Positions 21,743 through 30,575 of a stretch of DNA of 60,695 nt are shown here, piece after piece (the stretch's first letter is position 1; each line of letters begins with the position of its first letter). The stretch comes from a virus. The notes beneath the pieces are model-generated. The model was given only the letters and a program-made list of their open reading frames with translations, was not told the DNA's origin and did not search any database. Location: positions 1-60,695 of the IMG/VR virus record IMGVR_UViG_3300044957_001172; one strand, written 5' to 3'. The position numbers and the translations under genes were made by a program.

Positions 21743-22180
21743 TTATTGAACGAGAGAGCCTATTTTTTGATCAAATGCCAAACGGAGGGTAGATGTTTCA
21801 TTAGTTTCTTTTAACATTAAAGTTATTTCCACTAGATAACCTTGATCATATTCATTAATTAAAATTTCTATAGGAATCACTCTTGAATCAAAACTACATA
21901 TTTCTGTTATATCAGCAGAAAGTAATTCGCGTATTTGAGGTGTTAAAGGTTCCATAATTAGGTCCCAGATTATGCTACCAAATGATGGATTCATTAATCT
22001 TTCACCCTTTCTTGTGTTGAAATGGTTTAAAATATCTTGCTTGATTAGATCAAAATCAAAAATTTTACTAGACAGCTTTGTGTTATCTAAAGAACTAAAT
22101 CCCTTGTAAATCTTAGATTTATTTTGAAGATTAACAATAGCATTGCCTTTACCAGTAATTTCTATATTTTTGTAGGGCAT
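21743..22180 (-). CDS. gp25: Baseplate wedge protein gp25
   Basis: The 145-aa product matches the gp25/GpW-lysozyme-like wedge family shared by T4 phages, other contractile phages and type VI secretion (TssE). The hallmark block is present in the middle: HFNTRKGERLMNPSFGSIIW, where R-x-x-x-P-x-x-G-x-x-x-W is the conserved core (the EPR region). Despite the old name, these proteins are structural and not enzymatic; gp25 nucleates the sheath-binding part of the baseplate wedge with gp6 and gp53. Length is close to T4 gp25 (132 aa). It sits between gp5 and gp6 in the same operon, 7 bases after the gp5 stop. A CATAAATA box lies 4 bases before the ATG. Confidence 0.95.
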   Translation of the reverse strand: MPYKNIEITGKGNAIVNLQNKSKIYKGFSSLDNTKLSSKIFDFDLIKQDILNHFNTRKGERLMNPSFGSIIWDLIMEPLTPQIRELLSADITEICSFDSRVIPIEILINEYDQGYLVEITLMLKETNETSTLRLAFDQKIGSLVQ

Positions 22181-22184
22181 AACT

Positions 22185-22192
22185 TATTTATG
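22185..22192 (-). promoter_or_regulatory. Late-promoter-like box CATAAATA before gp25
   Basis: The minus strand reads CATAAATA (one mismatch from TATAAATA), followed by four bases and the gp25 ATG. The box overlaps the end of gp5. If active it would start transcription within a base or two of the start codon. Confidence 0.35.
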
Positions 22193-24509
22193 GTCCTATA
22201 GAACCAGTTCTTACTGGGTTTCCGTTGGTATCTACAAGTATGCCACTTTGTCCTGTACCAACTATGTTTCCTTGAAGTTGTGCAAGAAAACATTCATAGT
22301 ATCCTTTCTTCTTAATTTTTATATCTTCTGTATTATAGCCAACACTTGCACATGCAGCTTCAAAATATCCAGGAGAATTTTGATCTGCTTTACAACGTTT
22401 CAAAAGATATTTCACACTTACTTCAGCTGCAATGGTAGAATCATTTAATAATTTAGGATTGTTTATTAAATCATATCCTGTGTCTACTGCATATGTTTGA
22501 TAGTTATCTCTTCCTGTAATTTGTATGTACCCTCTGCCAATATATTTTGTACCGTCACCTGGTTGAGTGTTCCCTAAACCCCTTCCTTTAACAGATTGAA
22601 AACCATAGAGAAATTCAGGTAAATTATTATTAGGATTTCCTGCATATTGCTGAGCAAGAGTTTGATCGCCTTTAAAGACACTGGGAAATACCTGCAGTAG
22701 TCTTGGAGCACTATAATTAAAATTTTCTTCTACAGTTTTCCATTGAGATTCGCCGCCTGCTATTCCTAATAATGTCGCTACAGCGTATGGACTGGTTAAA
22801 CCATATTTTCTACATGCTGTCTTTATTGCTTCTATACCTTTTTGTGCATCTGGGTTATTTAGGTCTTTCGCAAACTTAGGATCGCATGTACCAGGAGAAA
22901 CATCTTGAGGATTAGCAGGTTGTTGAGGATTAGCTGCACCTCCTTCTTTAGTTGCGGGATTAGGTGCAATACCTCCGCTTGTTCTATTTCCTAATGTTAC
23001 ATCTGTAGCCTGTGGCGTACATTGTTCAGGATTGATATTTTCGTGCTGATCCCAAGGTTCATGTGTAGGGACACGTTGCATTATACTTCTGATATTTTCT
23101 GATCTATAAAATTTTCCACCTTCCCATCCTTCACTCTTTTTCCTGTTTGGTAGATTATATATTACTAAAGGAGGTGGGGTATCTGCAGAATTAGCAGGTT
23201 TTGGAGCAGATGCTGCAGGCCCATTAAGATCTATTCTAGATCCTGTCACTTTTACATTTCCGTTAGCACCTAAATTAATTGTTCCACCTGTACCAATACT
23301 GGCATGACTTTCACCGCTGATATCAATACCGCCATAGGCACTGGCAATAAAACTTTTTCCACTTAAAAATTCTATATCATTACCTGTTGTAAATTTGACA
23401 CCGTCTCCTACATAGTAATCATTATCTCGTTTAATAGAAATTTTAGCATTATCTTCTACTATTAGAAAGTAATGTCCTGTAACATTTACTTCACAATTTT
23501 TACTTGTTCTAATATGTAAGTTTCTGCCTGCTTCAAAATTTATGTCTCTATCTGCTCTAAAATTAAAATCTTGTTCAGAATGGATACTTATGGAATCTTG
23601 TGCAAAGATATCTATTTTTCCATTACTGGTCATTTCAATCCATGCAGTTCCTTTACTATTTGCAATATATATTAAATCGGCACTATTATGAAGAAGTATT
23701 TGATGTCCTGTTCGTGTCCTTATTCTCATTAACTCATTCTGACCGTTAACATCACCGTCGTCCATAACAAAAGTGGTACCACCTAATCTACTTACGGCAG
23801 CTTCTTTTGGTGCCATATTTTTATCTTCATATCCAATTGGACCTTTTTTACCAGCTGCTGTTTTATCTAAAGGTCCAGGTGTACTAATGCCAAATACACC
23901 ACTAGGTACTTCTCTTCTTGCACCACTACTAGTGATACCTCTTACGATGTCTTTGAGCAAGCCTTGGTTTAACAATCTATCAGCGAAAGGATGAACTGGT
24001 TTTAATTTACCATCAAGTGTTACACCTTCCCTAATAGATTTTTTATGAACTTCTGCTACTGGCAATTTCTCAACTTGATATCTTCTCCGCTGTTCTTCTG
24101 TAATAGCTACTTCTTTACTTGCAGCGATTCCTGGAATCATATGATTTTGAAAAGTATCTTGAACACATCCAAACCAATAACATTGATTGGGATCTCCGTC
24201 TATAAATATTACCATGACGGTCGTGCCTACATCTGGTGGTATCATCCACATACCGTAACTTTTTTGAACATCGTTAAAACTTTGCAAATTATTGCCTTCA
24301 TATCTAATAGAAGTTGATCCCATAAAAGGACTGCAATAATTAGCTATATATGTTTCTGCTTGAATTCTAATTCTACTTGGTAAATTTTTTATCAGTGCGA
24401 CCTCTAATCTTCCCATATAGATTGGATCAAGATGTCCTGTTATCTCAGCCAAATAAGGACCGGAACTAGGGGGAACCGAACGCTGACGCTTTTCGAAACC
24501 GTCTGTCAT
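22188..24509 (-). CDS. gp5: Baseplate hub/spike protein gp5 with C-terminal GH19-like lytic domain
   Basis: Three regions are visible in 773 aa. Residues ~15-125 form the gp5 OB-fold domain (PYLAEITGHLDP, GRLEVAL, YGMWMIPPDVGTTVMVIFID). Residues ~250-430 form a VgrG/gp5-like beta-helix of alternating short strands (HSEQDFNFRADRDINFEAG and similar). Residues ~560-745 resemble a GH19 chitinase/endolysin fold: AGGESQW and EENFNYS supply two candidate catalytic Glu, and YIGRGYIQITGRDNYQTY is the family signature. In T4 the lysozyme is GH24-type and lies between the OB-fold and the helix; here the lytic domain is of another family and sits at the end. It should puncture the outer membrane and cut peptidoglycan during injection. 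A Pro/Gln/Asn-rich linker (~500-545) separates helix and enzyme. Confidence 0.92.
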   Translation of the reverse strand: MTDGFEKRQRSVPPSSGPYLAEITGHLDPIYMGRLEVALIKNLPSRIRIQAETYIANYCSPFMGSTSIRYEGNNLQSFNDVQKSYGMWMIPPDVGTTVMVIFIDGDPNQCYWFGCVQDTFQNHMIPGIAASKEVAITEEQRRRYQVEKLPVAEVHKKSIREGVTLDGKLKPVHPFADRLLNQGLLKDIVRGITSSGARREVPSGVFGISTPGPLDKTAAGKKGPIGYEDKNMAPKEAAVSRLGGTTFVMDDGDVNGQNELMRIRTRTGHQILLHNSADLIYIANSKGTAWIEMTSNGKIDIFAQDSISIHSEQDFNFRADRDINFEAGRNLHIRTSKNCEVNVTGHYFLIVEDNAKISIKRDNDYYVGDGVKFTTGNDIEFLSGKSFIASAYGGIDISGESHASIGTGGTINLGANGNVKVTGSRIDLNGPAASAPKPANSADTPPPLVIYNLPNRKKSEGWEGGKFYRSENIRSIMQRVPTHEPWDQHENINPEQCTPQATDVTLGNRTSGGIAPNPATKEGGAANPQQPANPQDVSPGTCDPKFAKDLNNPDAQKGIEAIKTACRKYGLTSPYAVATLLGIAGGESQWKTVEENFNYSAPRLLQVFPSVFKGDQTLAQQYAGNPNNNLPEFLYGFQSVKGRGLGNTQPGDGTKYIGRGYIQITGRDNYQTYAVDTGYDLINNPKLLNDSTIAAEVSVKYLLKRCKADQNSPGYFEAACASVGYNTEDIKIKKKGYYECFLAQLQGNIVGTGQSGILVDTNGNPVRTGSIGP

Positions 24510-24511
24510 TA

Positions 24512-27500
24512 TTATCCTTTTCTATATCTATCTAAAATGCTGCCCAAAGGACTTTGATTGCTAGATTGGCTACCGTATATTGTAACAATTGATTTTTTTT
24601 CATATTGGTCATTTACTATTTTAGAATTGGTAATTTTACTCAACTGCACAGCAGCATTTTTTAATCTGTCACCTTTTTGAATCTCATCATACTTATTGAT
24701 ATTTGTTAATTTAGAAATAAATTCAGATTTTTGATAGACAGGAACACTGCGTAAAATATTAGTTTTTCCACTGTCAGCAATAAAATTTTGGCTTATATTT
24801 TCCAATGATCTTTCACCGAATAAAGATAATAAACTATTCTTTCCTCCAGTTCTAACTCTACTTTGTACATAGGGTATAGACACGTCTGGATTAGGTGCGA
24901 TTGAATACGGCTGGCTTGCAGGTAAATTTTTTAATTTATCTGAACTAATATAATCTAAAATTAGTCCTTCATTAACGGCTTGATTTAAATTAATATTTTC
25001 ATATATTTGACTAAATTTATCTACTTCTACAACAGATTTACTCATTACAGATTTATCCTTAAATTTACTTAATCCTGCAAATTTACTCGATCCTGCCAAT
25101 TTCCCCAATCCTGCAAATTTCCCCAATCCTGCAAATTTACTCAATCCTGCCAATTTAGCAGGATTAAATCCTACCAGCGCAGCTATGCCAAGTGGATCAA
25201 CAGATGATCCTAATAGAGCAGCAGATTTTAATGTAGATTGATTTAATATTCCTCCTAATGCATTAGATTTCAAACCTACAGCATTAATTAATTTATTGGA
25301 ATCAAGGCTAGAAACTAGACCACTTATTCTATTTATACTGGAATTCGTTAGGTTAGCGGCTTCAGAAACTAATTTGATGCCTGCACCAGCTCCGATTCCA
25401 GATCCAAAATTTATTGTTCTATTTGCATCGAGTAGTTCCTTAGCAATAATTGTTTTTGACAAATTAACTGCATCAAGTTTGGATACTCCTCCTAATAAAT
25501 CAATAGTGTTTTTAACCTTGGTAGCATTTTCTAACCCTGTTTGCCCAAGAAAAGCTAGTCCTGATGCATTCAATCTAAGATTTACCGGAATATCTCCTGT
25601 AAATGGTACGGTTAATGATCCTGAACCTGACAGAAGTCCTCCATCCCTGCCTTCTCTTCCAAAAGTTTGAGGTAATAGGCTATTAACTCCACCTAGTCCT
25701 CCAGGATTATTAGTAAAATTACTAGGGAATCCCGGAGTACCAGGATTAGGCAACCCTCTTCCAAGTTGATCGAAAACTGAATTATTATTTCCTGCGGCAG
25801 CTGGTGGAGAATAAGGGTTTTCATCTGTGATTTTAGCATCAATCTGATTAGGAAATTCTTGTATAACATCAGCAGGGTCACTAGGCTCTAAATTTACATC
25901 TATAATTTGTCCAGGTACTCTTATAACTTGCAGTCTTTGTAAGAAGTTGCCATCTTTAAAAATATTTTGAACCGTATGTACCATATAGACACCGCTGAAA
26001 GGCACTCTATTGGCATCAAATCTCATCATCCCTCCCTGTTCAAAACTATTGATATCTATAGGGTTTCTAAAATTAATGCTGATTAAAACTTGGCCATTAA
26101 GATGTGCAGCTTCACCTGTTGATGTTTCTCCATAATTTATTTGAGAAGGATTAAAATTTCCAATTCCTCCGGTTACCAAATATAAAGGATCTCCTACTAT
26201 TTCAAGTTCCCCAGTTAACAAACTAACACTATTAATCAATTTTTCATGCATTCCCCTAGCCAAAACACTATATGGATCAGTAATAGGTAATGCGGCATTA
26301 TAGCCACTAGGAGGTTTGACAGATGTTGCAGACGGGTCTATTCTCTTAGGTACGGCTGGAACACTTTGCTCTTGTGTAATATTTACAGGTTGTGTTTTAT
26401 TTTTTATTTCAGGATTTCCACTATATTGAGCTGCATTCTTGGCTCCAGGATATTCTTTGTTTCCTAATGCAGCTGGTATAGCTTCAAAATAAAGATTATT
26501 AAAATTTAATTTAAAATTTTTAACATCAACATTAAGTCCTGTATAGATATAATTATATTCTCTAACGGTTAATTTTTTTAATTTTTTTTCATCAACTTTT
26601 TGAGATTCATACATAGGTACACTGGTATAATGAACCTTAAAAGGAGAGACCACATATTTAAAATTTTGAAAAGGCTTTTTTGTATCAGGATCTATTGAAC
26701 TTTTATTAGTTACTTCTACTCTTATGAGAAAATAATTAACCATTCCAGAATCATCTGGAGTGGTACCTTCACCCATAGCCTTTATCATTTCCCTAATATA
26801 TTCGCTATCTCTTATAACAGTTGCAATAATTTCATGAAGGTTACTTTTTTCAGGAAATTGAACTGCCATAGCTTTAGGATTATACTTTACGGTTTGAGGA
26901 CTTTTTTGTTGTTGATCTGGCGTAGGTTGACTTACACCAGATAAATGATATGCATTTGGCTTAGATGTATCCGCAGGATTTATCATTTGATATAATGTAT
27001 TTTCTTTACCTATTTCAACCAATTTTGCCCTAGCAATTTTACCGTTTGAATCATCTTGCCATGAATTTTCTGAAAGTTTTTTAAATTGAATACTATACGA
27101 ATCATGATCAGTATTTGCAGTTTTACTTTTCTCATCAGACTTAATTTGTTGCTTGGTTACAGCTTCCATTAAATTTTCTAAAATTTCTTTTACATCTTCT
27201 CCTACCATTCGTATTGATTTTTTTAGAATACCGGCATGTCCAAAAGCTTTTTCATTAAACGGTACAGCATTACATACATATCTAGTGCCTCTTTCAGTAA
27301 CTTCAACGTCTAATCCTGTAAATCCAAATACAAAATATCTAGATGCGTTATCTACGATTTTAGGATCTGTGAATTGAATTTGATCATCGTCTGAATATCC
27401 AATAAAATCTAGTTTTAAAATATAACTGGCACTGGCATAATTGGTATATCCAGCGGCTACAGCAGTGATATGAAGAGCTTCAATAAATCCGTTTATACTA

Positions 27501-28108
27501 TAAGGCTCTATCACTTCAAATCTAATCTTTGTAGGTTGGGTAGTTCCGCCGTTTGGTGTAAATGCCATTATAGTTTCAATGTCTAGCCCATCAACAAACA
27601 TGTCGAATTTGCCAGGACTATTTTTATTAAATCCTTCAATCATAGAAACATCACGTTGGCTGTCTCTAATTTTTAACGATTTAGTAGATGCATCTAACTC
27701 ACTACTGCTCTTAGATATTCTGTCTGTATTTGCCTTTAAATTTTCTGCACTTATTGCTGCCAATCCTTTGCCACCTGATTTTAAAATTACAAGTTCGAGT
27801 TCACTTTGCCTATAACTTTCAGGGCTATTAACCTTTTCCTTAGCTAATGCTGCTAAAGTAATATTATAAGTGTAGGATCTATATTTGTTTAAGACATTCT
27901 TCTTGCCTGAAAATTGATAAATTTGTTGTTGATCTGCGGCTTTTTTATTTTGATCTCTGGTTGCAGTGCTTGATGCTTGTGGAGTTATTCTTTCTATATT
28001 AGAAGAATTTCCCCCTGAGTTTTTACGTTCTGTATCCGGAATTTTTTTAGGAAAAGAAAACGGAGTAGGTATAAATGCACTTTCGTATCCGTTATATTCA
28101 TAACTCAT
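24512..28108 (-). CDS. Large baseplate hub-like protein (1198 aa)
   Basis: This 1198-aa protein is encoded 2 bases before gp5 in the transcript, a place suited to the hub protein (gp27-like) that carries the gp5 spike. Residues ~160-330 look folded and beta-rich (FDMFVDGLDIETIMAFTPNG, FGFTGLDVEVTERGTRYVCN), as does ~370-780. The N-terminal ~110 residues are polar and low in complexity. Residues ~785-860 are Gly/Pro/Asn-rich, and the C-terminal third is Ala/Leu/Gly-rich with a tandem hexapeptide repeat (KFAGLG) at ~986-1016. It is about three times the length of T4 gp27 (391 aa). I do not see a decisive motif; the hub assignment rests on position and general character. An alternative is a hub-bound arm or a second tail-tube-adaptor protein. 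Confidence 0.7.
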   Translation of the reverse strand: MSYEYNGYESAFIPTPFSFPKKIPDTERKNSGGNSSNIERITPQASSTATRDQNKKAADQQQIYQFSGKKNVLNKYRSYTYNITLAALAKEKVNSPESYRQSELELVILKSGGKGLAAISAENLKANTDRISKSSSELDASTKSLKIRDSQRDVSMIEGFNKNSPGKFDMFVDGLDIETIMAFTPNGGTTQPTKIRFEVIEPYSINGFIEALHITAVAAGYTNYASASYILKLDFIGYSDDDQIQFTDPKIVDNASRYFVFGFTGLDVEVTERGTRYVCNAVPFNEKAFGHAGILKKSIRMVGEDVKEILENLMEAVTKQQIKSDEKSKTANTDHDSYSIQFKKLSENSWQDDSNGKIARAKLVEIGKENTLYQMINPADTSKPNAYHLSGVSQPTPDQQQKSPQTVKYNPKAMAVQFPEKSNLHEIIATVIRDSEYIREMIKAMGEGTTPDDSGMVNYFLIRVEVTNKSSIDPDTKKPFQNFKYVVSPFKVHYTSVPMYESQKVDEKKLKKLTVREYNYIYTGLNVDVKNFKLNFNNLYFEAIPAALGNKEYPGAKNAAQYSGNPEIKNKTQPVNITQEQSVPAVPKRIDPSATSVKPPSGYNAALPITDPYSVLARGMHEKLINSVSLLTGELEIVGDPLYLVTGGIGNFNPSQINYGETSTGEAAHLNGQVLISINFRNPIDINSFEQGGMMRFDANRVPFSGVYMVHTVQNIFKDGNFLQRLQVIRVPGQIIDVNLEPSDPADVIQEFPNQIDAKITDENPYSPPAAAGNNNSVFDQLGRGLPNPGTPGFPSNFTNNPGGLGGVNSLLPQTFGREGRDGGLLSGSGSLTVPFTGDIPVNLRLNASGLAFLGQTGLENATKVKNTIDLLGGVSKLDAVNLSKTIIAKELLDANRTINFGSGIGAGAGIKLVSEAANLTNSSINRISGLVSSLDSNKLINAVGLKSNALGGILNQSTLKSAALLGSSVDPLGIAALVGFNPAKLAGLSKFAGLGKFAGLGKLAGSSKFAGLSKFKDKSVMSKSVVEVDKFSQIYENINLNQAVNEGLILDYISSDKLKNLPASQPYSIAPNPDVSIPYVQSRVRTGGKNSLLSLFGERSLENISQNFIADSGKTNILRSVPVYQKSEFISKLTNINKYDEIQKGDRLKNAAVQLSKITNSKIVNDQYEKKSIVTIYGSQSSNQSPLGSILDRYRKG
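25061..25150 (-). repeat. Five 18-bp tandem repeats encoding KFAGLG-like hexapeptides
   Basis: Five 18-base units run from 25061 to 25150, differing by one to four bases, with a sixth degenerate unit after them. Each encodes a K-F/L-A-G-L/S-G/S/K hexapeptide near residues 986-1016 of the 1198-aa hub-like protein. The regular period and near identity at DNA level suggest recent expansion by slippage or recombination. Confidence 0.9.
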
Positions 28109-28111
28109 AGA

Positions 28112-28411
28112 TTAAATCCCCAATGCTTTTTTGATAACAGATAATTTTGGCAAATAAATTTGTGTACCTGCTATCATATCAAACACAGGATCTCTTATTA
28201 TATCTTTATTTCTAAGAGAGAAAACCCACCATAACCTTTGATCATTGTACAGATCAAAGGCTAAAAGATCAGGCCTATATTCATATGTTTTTGTTAAGGT
28301 AAACAAAATATCATCAGATAAGTTAGGTATATCACGCAAATTTAAAATATCTAAATAATCATTTGTAATTTTAGTTGCATAATATGGGCTAAATGAATTA
28401 TATGAAACCAT
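28112..28411 (-). CDS. gp53: Baseplate wedge protein gp53
   Basis: The 99-aa protein fits the gp53 family: YEYRPDLLAFDLYNDQRLWW followed by VFSLRNKDIIRDP and a closing G-T-x-I-Y-L-P, the usual landmarks (Y-R-P-D-L-L-A, W-W, R-N-x-D-x-I-x-D-P). T4 gp53 (196 aa) clamps the gp6-gp7-gp25 wedge and contributes to wedge-to-wedge contacts; the shorter form seen here is common outside enteric phages. Its ATG overlaps the stop of the gp48-like gene by one base, and it is followed 3 bases later by the 1198-aa gene, so all are on one message. Confidence 0.9.
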   Translation of the reverse strand: MVSYNSFSPYYATKITNDYLDILNLRDIPNLSDDILFTLTKTYEYRPDLLAFDLYNDQRLWWVFSLRNKDIIRDPVFDMIAGTQIYLPKLSVIKKALGI

Positions 28412-29529
28412 TAGATAAATCCTTTACCTTTTAATTCTCCGCGCAAATATTTGTCTACAGAAAATTGCTGCATTTCATCTCTGCTATACATTGGTAAACA
28501 GGTTAAAGCGATTGTAGATACTACAGGAACACTTGTTATCTCATTTCTATCTCCGTTCGTTATATCAACCGGGAAATAATCAATACTATCTGGATATTCA
28601 ACTCTATAGTTTGTAACAACAACCGGCACATTATCTAGCATAGAGGACCCATAACCGCTAAGACGACAAACAGGAGGAGGAGCTCCACTATCTGAATCTC
28701 CTGCTCTGGCTCCACCAAATCTCATTCTAGTTATAGCTCTTAACATTATCATGGTAGCAACATAAATTCTAGCATCCGTTGTATTTTGTACACTGAATTT
28801 ACCTGATATATTGATAGGTCCAAAGCTACTTCTTTGATAAAAGTTAACCGGAAAATTTGAATGCATAGGATTTACATTGCCATAATCTGCTTTGAATTCA
28901 TATTGAATACTAGGTGTATATGGAAAAATTATGCCTTCAAATGTAGACAAAGGTAAAGTCAAATTCTTGAAATACTTAGGTGGAATTCTTAATTTGACTC
29001 TGAGATCTTTCTCTAATTTTTTTCCTTTTCTATCTTTAAATTCAATTCTTGGTAATGGATAGCCTCGAGTCTCTGCTCCAAGCGGAACAGAACTCCCCCG
29101 TTGGGGAAGGAAACTTCTATCTGTTGTAGAATTAGGGTTTATCTCTTCACTAAAATTGGCAAGGCTTACTACACTTGCATTTTCATACTGTTCTAGTGTT
29201 TTTATCTCAGTTCGAGACCTATTTGTTGCAATAAAGGCACTGGCAAAATTTGCATCAGTATTAAAAGCGTCAGTATTCTCTATAGAAACTGGAGAGGAAT
29301 TTAGATAAAATGCTGATTCGCTATTAATTTCATTAGGATTAACGCCATTCTCTATCGCATTTCCAATTGCACTTTCGATAGAAAGTCCTGTAGATACTAT
29401 AGTATTGTTTATCCGATTTTTTACATCCCAAGATCTATCATCCACATTTTTTGTAACAACAAACAGACTATTCTTATTACCATTTGGAACTTTTGGAAAA
29501 TATCCTGAAATAGATTTTAATATAGACAT
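28411..29529 (-). CDS. gp48: Baseplate tail-tube cap/initiator protein (gp48/gp54-like)
   Basis: The 372-aa product resembles the pair gp48/gp54, tail-tube homologues that cap the baseplate hub and start tube polymerisation. Supporting segments are FEGIIFPYTPSIQYEFKADY, NPMHSNFPVNFYQRSS, a LRAITRMRFGG helix, PPPVCRLSGYGSSMLDNVPV and the end LRGELKGKGFI. T4 gp48 is 364 aa and gp54 is 320 aa, so length favours gp48, but I cannot exclude gp54 or a single protein doing both jobs, since no second homologue is present in the window. It is the first gene of the minus-strand operon, divergent from gp55. No clear Shine-Dalgarno site precedes the ATG. Confidence 0.75.
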   Translation of the reverse strand: MSILKSISGYFPKVPNGNKNSLFVVTKNVDDRSWDVKNRINNTIVSTGLSIESAIGNAIENGVNPNEINSESAFYLNSSPVSIENTDAFNTDANFASAFIATNRSRTEIKTLEQYENASVVSLANFSEEINPNSTTDRSFLPQRGSSVPLGAETRGYPLPRIEFKDRKGKKLEKDLRVKLRIPPKYFKNLTLPLSTFEGIIFPYTPSIQYEFKADYGNVNPMHSNFPVNFYQRSSFGPINISGKFSVQNTTDARIYVATMIMLRAITRMRFGGARAGDSDSGAPPPVCRLSGYGSSMLDNVPVVVTNYRVEYPDSIDYFPVDITNGDRNEITSVPVVSTIALTCLPMYSRDEMQQFSVDKYLRGELKGKGFI

Positions 29530-29549
29530 TTCATTTATAAATTTTTTAT

Positions 29550-29557
29550 TATTTACC
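29550..29557 (-). promoter_or_regulatory. Late-promoter-like box GGTAAATA before the baseplate operon
   Basis: The minus strand reads GGTAAATA, identical to the box found 5 bases before the 174-aa gene at 46643. Transcription would start near 29544 and leave a leader of about 15 bases before the ATG at 29529. It is the best candidate for the promoter of the whole minus-strand tail cluster. Confidence 0.4.
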
Positions 29558-29586
29558 TAATAAATAAACTACCACTTTTGTCAGCC

Positions 29587-29615
29587 TTGACTTATTTTAC
29601 ATTAGACGTTATAGT
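29587..29615 (+). promoter_or_regulatory. Sigma70-type promoter for the gp55-gp47-gp46 cluster
   Basis: TTGACT (29587-29592) and TATAGT (29610-29615) are separated by exactly 17 bases, close to the bacterial housekeeping consensus. A start near 29622 would leave a short leader containing AAAGGA before the ATG at 29640. This fits early transcription by unmodified host polymerase, which is needed before gp55 exists. Confidence 0.7.
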
Positions 29616-29639
29616 TCTAATAAAGGAAAATAATAATAA

Positions 29640-30533
29640 ATGACCAATTTAAGAAAAGTAAAATACTTAAATAATAGAGATCTGCTGGAAGAAATTCATA
29701 AAAGCAAATGTAGTTTTTCAAGTTTTTTGAGCAAAGATTTTCAGCAACATGACATAATTATTCTAAACATTTATAAAATTACCTATAAGACTATAGCAGA
29801 AGCTAGAAAAAATAGAGCAAAAAGAATAGGTTTAAAAAATTTTTTAGATATAAAAAAAACCGGTGACAAACAAACTAAACTGGCAGATGTTACTCCTGAT
29901 TACAAAAAAATACCAAAAAACGAATTAGTTTTTAGAGTAATGACTTTTGAACATATCCCTTTAACTCCTGGAAGAAAAAAAACAAATAAATCAATATCAG
30001 ATAATCATGAAAAAGTAAACTTTCCTCCTTTTCAACACTGGAAGTACAATGAAAAAGATGAACTAATTTGTGTAGGTAAGAGTCATTGGAAAGGAGGAAT
30101 CAAAACTGGTAGATTTTCAAAAGATCACGGTAGAATTACAGAAGAATTGGGCCGTATGTTTATTAAGCTTTCAGAACGTTATGCTCAACGTAGCAACTGG
30201 AGAGGATATACCTATATTGATGAAATGAGAGGACAGGCAATACTGCAACTTAGTCAAATTGGTCTACAATTTGACGAATCAAAATCAGAAAATCCATTTG
30301 CTTACTACACAGCCGCGGTTAATAACAGCTTTACTAGAATTCTTAATATAGAAAAGAAAAATCAAAATATTAGAGATGATTTATTGATTGAAAATGGGTT
30401 AAATCCTAGCTCAACAAGACAAAATTCTCAAGGATTTGCAAATGAAATCGCTAGACAAACCACATTATATAAAAATTCTAGAATGCCTAAAAGTGATGAG
30501 CAACATGTAGAAGACGACGAGCCTACCTCTTGA
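29640..30533 (+). CDS. gp55: Late transcription sigma factor gp55
   Basis: The 297-aa protein matches gp55, the phage sigma factor that directs host core RNA polymerase to late promoters. The start KVKYLNNRDLLEEI parallels T4 gp55 (a Y-x-N-N-K-E-L-L element), and residues ~185-260 hold the conserved core: NWRGYTYIDEMRGQAI, ENPFAYYTAAVNNSFTRILN and EKKNQNIRDDLL. T4 gp55 is 185 aa; the extra ~110 residues lie between the N-terminal element and the core and include FPPFQHW and a SHWKGG motif, as in gp55 of aquatic T4-like phages. It begins the plus-strand early cluster and is followed by gp47 after 42 bases. The acidic C-terminal tail could contact the sliding clamp or polymerase, as in T4, but that is inference. 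Confidence 0.92.
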   Translation: MTNLRKVKYLNNRDLLEEIHKSKCSFSSFLSKDFQQHDIIILNIYKITYKTIAEARKNRAKRIGLKNFLDIKKTGDKQTKLADVTPDYKKIPKNELVFRVMTFEHIPLTPGRKKTNKSISDNHEKVNFPPFQHWKYNEKDELICVGKSHWKGGIKTGRFSKDHGRITEELGRMFIKLSERYAQRSNWRGYTYIDEMRGQAILQLSQIGLQFDESKSENPFAYYTAAVNNSFTRILNIEKKNQNIRDDLLIENGLNPSSTRQNSQGFANEIARQTTLYKNSRMPKSDEQHVEDDEPTS

Positions 30534-30559
30534 CTTATGCAATAACTATTTGTTATTAT
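30530..30559 (+). promoter_or_regulatory. Possible sigma70-type promoter overlapping the gp55 stop codon
   Basis: TTGACT (30530-30535) contains the TGA stop of gp55 and is followed after 18 bases by TATTAT (30554-30559). It would give gp47-gp46 a second host-type promoter. GAGG lies about 8 bases before the gp47 ATG. Confidence 0.45.
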
Positions 30560-30575
30560 AAAATGAGGATTTTTT

